This document shows positions 58,644-64,000 of a stretch of 64,000 nucleotides of DNA, in pieces; positions within the stretch are counted from its first letter, which is position 1; the number at the start of each line of letters is the position of its first letter. The translations under genes were made by a program, and so were the position numbers. The DNA comes from Paraburkholderia piptadeniae (GTDB lineage: Bacteria; Pseudomonadota; Gammaproteobacteria; Burkholderiales; Burkholderiaceae), in NCBI RefSeq assembly GCF_900007165.1, contig NZ_CYGY02000020.1, positions 29,384 to 93,383 on the forward strand, written 5' to 3'. The notes below the pieces were generated by a model, which searched no databases, had not been told where the DNA came from, and was given only the letters and a program-made list of their open reading frames with translations.

Positions 58644-59891
58644 ATGAAATTCCGCGCGATCATGGGCGCCCTGTGCGCCGCAGGTCTGATGTGTGGCGTC
58701 GCCACGGCACAGGCGGCCGAATCCGTCGAAGTGCTGCACTGGTGGACGTCGGGCGGCGAGTCGAAGGCCGTCGGCGTGCTGAAGGACGACATGCAGAAAC
58801 AGGGCTACACGTGGAAGGACTTCGCGGTGGCAGGCGGTGCAGGCGCAGCAGCCATGACGGCGCTGAAGACCCAGGTGATCTCGGGCAACGCGCCGAGCGC
58901 GGCTCAGATCAAGGGTCCGCTGATTCAGGAATGGGCATCGCAAGGCGTGCTCGTGAACATCGACTCCGTGGCTGGCGACTGGAAGAAGAACCTGCCGCCG
59001 GAAATCGACAAGATCATGCACGCGGAAGGCCACTACGTCGCGGCGCCGTTCTCGGTGCACCGCGTCAACTGGCTGTACATCAACAAGGCGGCACTCGACA
59101 AGGCAGGCGGCAAGGTGCCGACCTCGTGGCCTGAGTTTTTCGCCGTCGCCGACAAGATGAAGGCGGCCGGCATCATGCCGATCGCGATGGGCGGCCAGCC
59201 GTGGCAAGACCTGACGCTGTGGGAGGACGTCGTGCTGTCGCAAGGCGCGGACTTCTACAAGAAGGCGCTCGTCGACCTCGACCAGAAGACGCTGACGTCG
59301 GACAAGATGGTCCAGGTGTTCGACACCGTCCGCAAGATCCAGGGCTACTTCGACAGCGGCCGCACCGGCCGCGACTGGAACCTGGCGACGGCGATGGTCA
59401 TCAACGGCAAGGCCGGCATGCAGTTCATGGGCGACTGGGCGAAGGGCGAGTTCGCGAACGCGAGCAAGAAGGCCGGCTCGGACTACATCTGCGCGGCGGT
59501 TCCGGGTACGGAGAAGTCGTACACGTTCAACGTCGACTCGTTCGTGTTCTTCCAGCAGAAGGGCCAGAAGGCGGCAACACCGGGCCAGCTGGCGCTCGCG
59601 AAGACCATCATGAGCCCGGACTTTCAGGAACAGTTCAGCCTGTACAAGGGCTCGATCCCGGTTCGTCTGGGCGTGTCGATGGATAAATTCGACGACTGCG
59701 CGAAGAAGTCCTACGCTGATGAACAGACGGCCATCAAGTCGGCCGGCTATGTGCCGTCGCTGGCTCACGGCATGGCTCAGCCGGACGCAGCAGCAGGCGC
59801 TATCTCGGACGTCGTGACGAAGTTCATGAACTCGTCGCAAGACTCGAAGAGCGCGGTTGCCGCACTCGCGAAGGCTGCGAAGACCAAGTAA
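58644..59891 (+). CDS. sugar ABC transporter substrate-binding protein
   Basis: Periplasmic binding protein of 415 residues in the type 1 extracellular solute-binding family. A signal peptide (ALCAAGLMCGVATAQA) precedes SVEVLHWWTSGGESKAVGVL. The region LQTKVP-like is absent, but GGQPWQDLTLWEDVVLSQGAD and NVDSFVFFQQKGQK fit the glucose/mannose binding proteins of pseudomonads and burkholderias. The linked zwf-pgl-glk operon supports glucose. GGAGGAG precedes the ATG. Confidence 0.88.
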   Translation: MKFRAIMGALCAAGLMCGVATAQAAESVEVLHWWTSGGESKAVGVLKDDMQKQGYTWKDFAVAGGAGAAAMTALKTQVISGNAPSAAQIKGPLIQEWASQGVLVNIDSVAGDWKKNLPPEIDKIMHAEGHYVAAPFSVHRVNWLYINKAALDKAGGKVPTSWPEFFAVADKMKAAGIMPIAMGGQPWQDLTLWEDVVLSQGADFYKKALVDLDQKTLTSDKMVQVFDTVRKIQGYFDSGRTGRDWNLATAMVINGKAGMQFMGDWAKGEFANASKKAGSDYICAAVPGTEKSYTFNVDSFVFFQQKGQKAATPGQLALAKTIMSPDFQEQFSLYKGSIPVRLGVSMDKFDDCAKKSYADEQTAIKSAGYVPSLAHGMAQPDAAAGAISDVVTKFMNSSQDSKSAVAALAKAAKTK

Positions 59892-60066
59892 GCAGTCGTA
59901 GCACGCAGTTGTAGCAGAATGCCCGGCGCGCCGGGCCTTGCATGAACGCATGCAGGGACTCCATGCGCGCCGGACGACGATGGTGCGATGCATCACCCGC
60001 GCCTCTGCCGTTCCGGCATCGCCCAACGATGACGATGCCGGGCGGTACAGTTCCAGGAGTCGAGTT

Positions 60067-61008
60067 GTGACTGCTTCTATTAGCGGAAACGCAAAAGGCA
60101 CGGCGCCCGTCGCGCGCCGCACGTCGCCGATGGCGGCGCTCGCCGACCGCTGGATTCCGAAGCTGGTGTTGTCGCCCAGCATCGTAATCAGCCTTGTCTT
60201 CGTCTACGGTTTCATTCTGGTTACCGGCTATCTGTCGCTGTCGAGTTCGCGATTGATGCCGCGCTACGATTTCGCCGGCTTCGACCGGTATGCAGAGCTT
60301 TTCGACAACGACGTCTGGTGGACGTCGGCGGCGAACCTCGGCTGGTTCGGCATTCCGTTTATCGCGATCTGCGTCGGGCTCGGTCTGTTTCTCGCGATCC
60401 TGCTCGACCAGAAGATCCGTAACGAAGGCGCGTTGCGTGCCGTGTTCCTGTATCCGATGGCGCTGTCGTTCATCGTGACGGGCACCGCATGGCAGTGGGT
60501 TCTGAATCCGGGTCTCGGCATTGAGAAGGTGTTGCACGACTGGGGCTGGACGAGCTTCTCGTTCGGCTGGCTAGGCGACCCCGACAAGGCGATTTTCTGC
60601 GTCGTGATCGCGGCCGTGTGGCAATCGACGGGCTTCGTGATGGCGCTCTTCCTTGCCGGCCTGCGCGGCGTCGACAGCGAAATTTTCAAGGCCGCGCAAG
60701 TGGACGGCGCGACGCTGCCGACCATCTATCGGAAGATCGTGATTCCGAGCATGCGTCCCGTGTTCTTCTCGGTGCTGCTGATTCTCTGCCACATCACGAT
60801 CAAGACCTTCGACCTCGTCGTCGCGTTGACGGCGGGCGGTCCGGGCACGTCGTCGTCGCTGCCCGCGATGTTCATGTACACGTTTTCGTTCAACCGTGGG
60901 CAACTGGGCGTCGGCGCGGCTTCGTCGATGATGATGCTCGCAACCGTCGTGGCCGTGCTCGTGCCGCTGATGTATCTGGAATCGAGGAGCACGCGCAATG
61001 CAGCCTAA
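60067..61008 (+). CDS. sugar ABC transporter permease (MalF-like)
   Basis: Inner membrane permease of 313 residues with six helices and the EAA loop EIFKAAQVDGATLPTIYRKI. It has IPKLVLSPSIVISLVFVYG and FYLYP-like LYPMALSFIVTGTAW. The GTG start at 60067 is chosen because AGGAG lies before it. It overlaps the next permease by 11 bp. Confidence 0.92.
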   Translation: MTASISGNAKGTAPVARRTSPMAALADRWIPKLVLSPSIVISLVFVYGFILVTGYLSLSSSRLMPRYDFAGFDRYAELFDNDVWWTSAANLGWFGIPFIAICVGLGLFLAILLDQKIRNEGALRAVFLYPMALSFIVTGTAWQWVLNPGLGIEKVLHDWGWTSFSFGWLGDPDKAIFCVVIAAVWQSTGFVMALFLAGLRGVDSEIFKAAQVDGATLPTIYRKIVIPSMRPVFFSVLLILCHITIKTFDLVVALTAGGPGTSSSLPAMFMYTFSFNRGQLGVGAASSMMMLATVVAVLVPLMYLESRSTRNAA

Positions 61009-61855
61009 GATGAACATCAGCCGTGCTGTCATTTACGCGGCATTGATTCTGTTCGCGTTGTACTTCCTGTTCCCGCTGTACGTGATGCTGTCGACGTCGT
61101 TCAAGGACATTGATCAGTTGCGCTCGGGCAATCTGCTCACGCCGCCGTCGCACTGGACGGTCGCGCCGTGGGTGAAGGCGTGGAGCGAAGCCTGTACGGG
61201 CGTGCGCTGCGAGGGCATGCAGCCGTTCTTCATGAACTCGGTGAAGATGGTGATTCCCGCTGTGCTGATCTCGTCGATCATCGGCGCGTTCAACGGCTAT
61301 GTGCTCACGCACTGGCGTTTTCGCGGCGCGGATGCGCTGTTCACGATGCTGCTGGTCGGCTGCTTCATTCCGTTCCAGGCGATCCTGCTGCCGATGGCGC
61401 GACTGCAAGGCTTCTTCGGTCTGTCGAACACGATCGGCGGGCTGGTGCTCGTGCACGTCGTGTACGGCATCGCGTTCACGACGATGTTCTTCCGCAACTT
61501 CTACGTGAGCGTCCCCGCTGAACTCGTGAAGGCGGCGCGTATCGACGGCGCCGGGTTCTTCATGATCTTCTCGAAGATCATGCTGCCCATTTCGCTGCCG
61601 ATTTTCATGGTGTGCCTGATCTGGCAATTCACGCAGATCTGGAATGACTTCCTGTTCGGTATCGTGTTCTCCGGTGTCGATTCGATGCCGATCACCGTGG
61701 CGCTGAACAACCTTGTGAATACGTCGACGGGCGTGAAGGAATACAACGTCGACATGGCGGGCGCGATCATCGCGGCACTGCCGACGCTGCTCGTCTACGT
61801 GATCGCAGGCCGCTACTTCGTGCGCGGCCTGACGGCGGGCGCGGTGAAGGGCTAA
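60998..61855 (+). CDS. sugar ABC transporter permease (MalG-like)
   Basis: Second permease of 285 residues, with FPLYVMLSTSFKDIDQLRSG after the first helix and the EAA loop ELVKAARIDGAGFFMIFSKI. It starts inside the first permease gene (ATG at 60998 after GAGGAG), so the two are coupled. Confidence 0.92.
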   Translation: MQPKMNISRAVIYAALILFALYFLFPLYVMLSTSFKDIDQLRSGNLLTPPSHWTVAPWVKAWSEACTGVRCEGMQPFFMNSVKMVIPAVLISSIIGAFNGYVLTHWRFRGADALFTMLLVGCFIPFQAILLPMARLQGFFGLSNTIGGLVLVHVVYGIAFTTMFFRNFYVSVPAELVKAARIDGAGFFMIFSKIMLPISLPIFMVCLIWQFTQIWNDFLFGIVFSGVDSMPITVALNNLVNTSTGVKEYNVDMAGAIIAALPTLLVYVIAGRYFVRGLTAGAVKG

Positions 61856-61970
61856 TTTTTCTTGTTGGCGTGTCGCTCGCGTGTTGGTGCGAGCGACGGC
61901 CTGAACGGCATTCGGCCTGCGTCGCCAGCTAGCGGCGCATCAGCAGTACAGAGACTAGAGGATTCACAGC

Positions 61971-63086
61971 ATGGCAAGCCTTTCCATCCGTGACGTGTAC
62001 AAGACCTACCCGAACGGGGTGCCTGTCCTGAAGGGTGTCAACATCGACATCGAAGACGGCCAGTTCCTGATTCTCGTCGGCGGCTCGGGCTGCGGTAAGT
62101 CGACACTGCTCAACATGATCGCCGGTCTCGAGACCGTGACGAAGGGTGATATTCAGATCGGCGGCAAGACGGTGAACAACCTGTCGCCGAAGGATCGCGA
62201 TATCGCGATGGTGTTCCAGTCTTACGCGCTGTACCCATCGATGACGGTGCGTGACAACATCTCCTTTGGCTTGAATATCCGCAAGGTGCCGAAGGGGGAG
62301 CAGGATCAGATCGTTTCGCGCGTTTCTAAGTTGCTGCAGATTGAACATCTTTTGGATCGGAAGCCTGGGCAACTGTCAGGTGGGCAGCGGCAGCGGGTGG
62401 CTATGGGACGTGCTTTGGCTCGCGATCCGGCTATGTTCCTCTTCGATGAGCCGCTTTCGAACCTGGACGCCAAGCTGCGGATCGAGATGCGTTCGGAAAT
62501 CAAGCTGCTGCATCAGCGCCTTGGGACGACGATTGTTTATGTGACGCACGATCAGATCGAAGCTATGACTCTGGGCGATCGTATTGCCGTCATGAAGGAC
62601 GGTATCGTGCAGCAGTTCGGGGCGCCTCAAGAGATTTATGACTCGCCGTCGAATCTGTTTGTCGCAGGGTTTATCGGTGCGCCGCCGATGAATTTCATTC
62701 AAGGTAAGGTTGTTGAGCAAGGCTCGGGCGTTGGGCTCGAACTCGATACGGGTGTGAAGCGCGGTGTGCTGAATCTGCCTTTCGATGGCGCCGTGAAGTC
62801 GCATGTCGGCAAGGAAGTGATTCTTGGACTGCGTCCTGAGCGGATTACCGATACGCGGAATGCTCACAACGTCGATGATGGCAAGCATCAGCCGATCGAC
62901 GTCAAGGTCGATGTGATCGAGCCTACCGGGCCGGATACTTTGGTATTTGCTCAAGTGAACGGTAAGCGCATCGTCAGCCGTGTTCACCCGGGAGCTAATC
63001 CGCAGCCGGATCAGAATATGTCGCTGATGTTTGATGTTTCTAAGGCTGTGCTGTTTGATCCGGAGACGGAGCAGCGGATTGCTTAA
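61971..63086 (+). CDS. ugpC: sugar ABC transporter ATPase (UgpC/MalK-like)
   Basis: ATPase of 371 residues. It has Walker A GGSGCGKST, the Q-loop FQSYALYPSMTV, signature LSGGQRQRVAMGRAL, Walker B FLFDEPLSNLDAKLR and the C-terminal TOBE-type regulatory domain (GLRPERITDTRN). It energises the glucose-type transporter. From about 62285 on, codons switch from strong G/C-ending use to many T- and A-ending codons, unlike the first 310 bp and the upstream genes. Confidence 0.92.
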   Translation: MASLSIRDVYKTYPNGVPVLKGVNIDIEDGQFLILVGGSGCGKSTLLNMIAGLETVTKGDIQIGGKTVNNLSPKDRDIAMVFQSYALYPSMTVRDNISFGLNIRKVPKGEQDQIVSRVSKLLQIEHLLDRKPGQLSGGQRQRVAMGRALARDPAMFLFDEPLSNLDAKLRIEMRSEIKLLHQRLGTTIVYVTHDQIEAMTLGDRIAVMKDGIVQQFGAPQEIYDSPSNLFVAGFIGAPPMNFIQGKVVEQGSGVGLELDTGVKRGVLNLPFDGAVKSHVGKEVILGLRPERITDTRNAHNVDDGKHQPIDVKVDVIEPTGPDTLVFAQVNGKRIVSRVHPGANPQPDQNMSLMFDVSKAVLFDPETEQRIA

Positions 63087-63116
63087 GGGTTAGTTGCGGT
63101 CGCTTTGTTGTTTTTT

Positions 63117-63160
63117 GGAAAGCCTCGGGCGGTTAATATCCGTTCGGGGCTTTCTGGTTT
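63117..63160 (+). terminator. terminator of the sugar transporter operon
   Basis: GAAAGCC (63118-63124) pairs with GGCTTTC (63148-63154), and G-U and G-C pairs extend the stem inward. TGGTTTTT follows. Confidence 0.75.
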
Positions 63161-63341
63161 TTGGGCCTTGGATTTCGCTTGGGCGGGGGAAAGCGCGGTT
63201 GGCGGGGAGCCATATGCTTTGGATCGCTAGCTAAGAAAGTGGGCGGGTCCGCACAGTTACCTCAGCACGTCTACGTTGGCCTCAGGTCAAAACTACTGAA
63301 CACAATTTGCACAAGTCGTGGCGTCAACTCTTTGCATCTAG

Positions 63342-63584
63342 AGATTCGGAACATCGAAAGCAGATAACGACGCTTTCTCTTCACTTCTAGAGGGTGCTGC
63401 AACGTTCGCTGAGTGGCATGTGCAACCCGGCTTGGAACTGCTTCGTGAGCATTTAAATGAGCAACTGATGAGGCGCACGTTATTGCGACAATGTGCTGCA
63501 GCTGCGCAGGGTACATTGGCGACTGCGCAAGCGACGCTTGATCGCTGCCGTTCGCGTCCGAAAGCCAATCTTGGTGGCTTGTGA
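63342..63584 (+). pseudogene. probable gene remnant, unknown family
   Basis: An open frame of about 80 codons with no plausible start and a stop just upstream at 63339. It reads like a helical protein C-terminus (LLEGAATFAEWHVQPGLELL, REHLNEQLMRRTLLRQC, ATAQATLDRCRSRP). No family recognised. The opposite strand is also open for 133 codons, so coding sense is not certain. It may be the truncated end of a gene lost at a recombination point. Confidence 0.35.
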
Positions 63585-63614
63585 CGGAGCGGATCAGTGC
63601 GCTCCTGACCAAAC

Positions 63615-63646
63615 ATTAGAAGGGATCTTTCGTGCCCCTTTCTAAT
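63615..63646 (+). terminator. hairpin after the gene remnant
   Basis: ATTAGAA-GGG faces CCCC-TTTCTAAT with one bulge. It could be the terminator of the former gene. Confidence 0.4.
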
Positions 63647-63927
63647 ATTGCCGGCGTTTCGGGATAACCCATTAACGAGGACTCTACGCTCGTTCCGTTT
63701 GTGCTCGCTGCTCAATTGGTTGTGTTGCTTTAGTGCCATGCCAAGTCATGAGCTTGCGTTACAAATACTCGTTTTTGTCCTAACATGTTGGTCGGGCGAT
63801 GTCCACGCTTTTCCGCGTTGCGTTAAGAACGCTTTTCACGTGAGAAGTGCACAATTACAAGCGGGAATTGACTACGGGTTAGGTGGGTGGACGGACGAAA
63901 CAGAACTGGATGAAGAATTTTCCAAAA

Positions 63928-64000
63928 ATGAAAATATTATCGGTTTTTAATAACAAGGGCGGGGTCGGCAAGACGACGCTAAAGAGGTGGCTCCGCTTGT
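63928..64000 (+). CDS. ParA/MinD-family ATPase, 5' end only
   Basis: Start of a P-loop partition-type ATPase cut by the window end; only about 24 codons are visible. MKILSVFNNKGGVGKTTL is the canonical start with the deviant Walker A motif KGGVGKTT. The following residues (KRWLRL) do not resemble the usual hydrophobic helix after TTL. An in-frame ATG at 63910 is an alternative start. It may be a plasmid-type or island ParA, or a stand-alone ParA-like ATPase of an accessory system. Nothing more can be said without the next kilobase. Confidence 0.75.
   Translation, partial: MKILSVFNNKGGVGKTTLKRWLRL

Larger units (their letters stand above)
63161..63927. other. AT-richer intergenic/accessory-boundary region
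   Basis: About 770 bp with lower GC than the rest of the window and no complete gene I can support. It contains one open stretch with protein-like composition (63342-63584), a hairpin (63615-63646) and the upstream region of a ParA-like gene. Confidence 0.5.

Noticed and set aside
63648..63950. A 100-codon ORF overlapping the ParA-like start
   Set aside because: No ribosome site, no recognisable domain, and it overlaps the better supported ParA-like gene in another frame.

Overview
The window looks like about 63 kb of core chromosome from a GC-rich betaproteobacterium of the Burkholderiaceae, most likely Paraburkholderia or Burkholderia. The evidence is the strong G/C preference at third codon positions, a glucokinase fused to an RpiR-type regulator next to zwf and pgl, a RibB protein with a degenerate RibA-like domain, the hemL-ribD-ribE-ribB-ribH-nusB order, and a complete liv branched-chain amino acid operon. 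No transposase, integrase, CRISPR array or rRNA gene is visible. The last ~0.8 kb becomes AT-richer, carries gene debris, and ends inside a ParA-like ATPase, so an accessory region probably starts at the right edge.

Layout. 1-9.4 kb: MscS channel (partial), fatty acid desaturase, nadA-nadC facing nadB (quinolinate and NAD synthesis), rpmB-rpmG, radC, and an fkpB-ispH pair. 9.4-15.1 kb: livK, an intrinsic hairpin, then livHMGF. 15.1-20.5 kb: ArgD-type transaminase with an overlapping GNAT gene, a [2Fe-2S] flavin reductase, an epimerase-like protein, a tiny membrane protein and an RsuA-type pseudouridine synthase. 20.6-27.8 kb: a betaine/choline-type ABC transporter (ATPase, permease, binding protein) with an enolase-superfamily gene, divergent from a MocR-type regulator and an MFS exporter. 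27.8-35.7 kb: exported alpha/beta hydrolase, AroP-type permease, tRNA-Leu(CAA), hemN, a YkgJ-type cysteine-cluster protein, a DUF1439 lipoprotein, uppP, trmB and tRNA-Gly(CCC). 35.8-44.5 kb: YggT, EthD-like, Rossmann/DUF2520, two small proteins (one with PPPVVYA repeats), a threonine/serine dehydratase-like enzyme, LysE exporter, ubiD, and a lytic transglycosylase behind a long leader that may encode a small RNA. 44.7-52.3 kb: aminotransferase, nusB and the riboflavin genes, then hemL and an EVE/PUA-like protein. 52.5-63.1 kb: Bcr/CflA-type exporter, then zwf-pgl-glk/rpiR divergent from a sugar ABC transporter.

The most coherent regulatory unit is the 58.1-58.2 kb divergent promoter. A perfect 19-bp palindrome covers the -10 elements of two opposed sigma-70 promoters, one for zwf-pgl-glk and one for the sugar transporter. 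The RpiR/SIS half of the Glk fusion encoded in that same operon is the obvious candidate ligand-responsive repressor, which would tie glucose uptake to its phosphorylation and oxidation.

Functions are assigned from motifs, length and gene order only. No database search was run.
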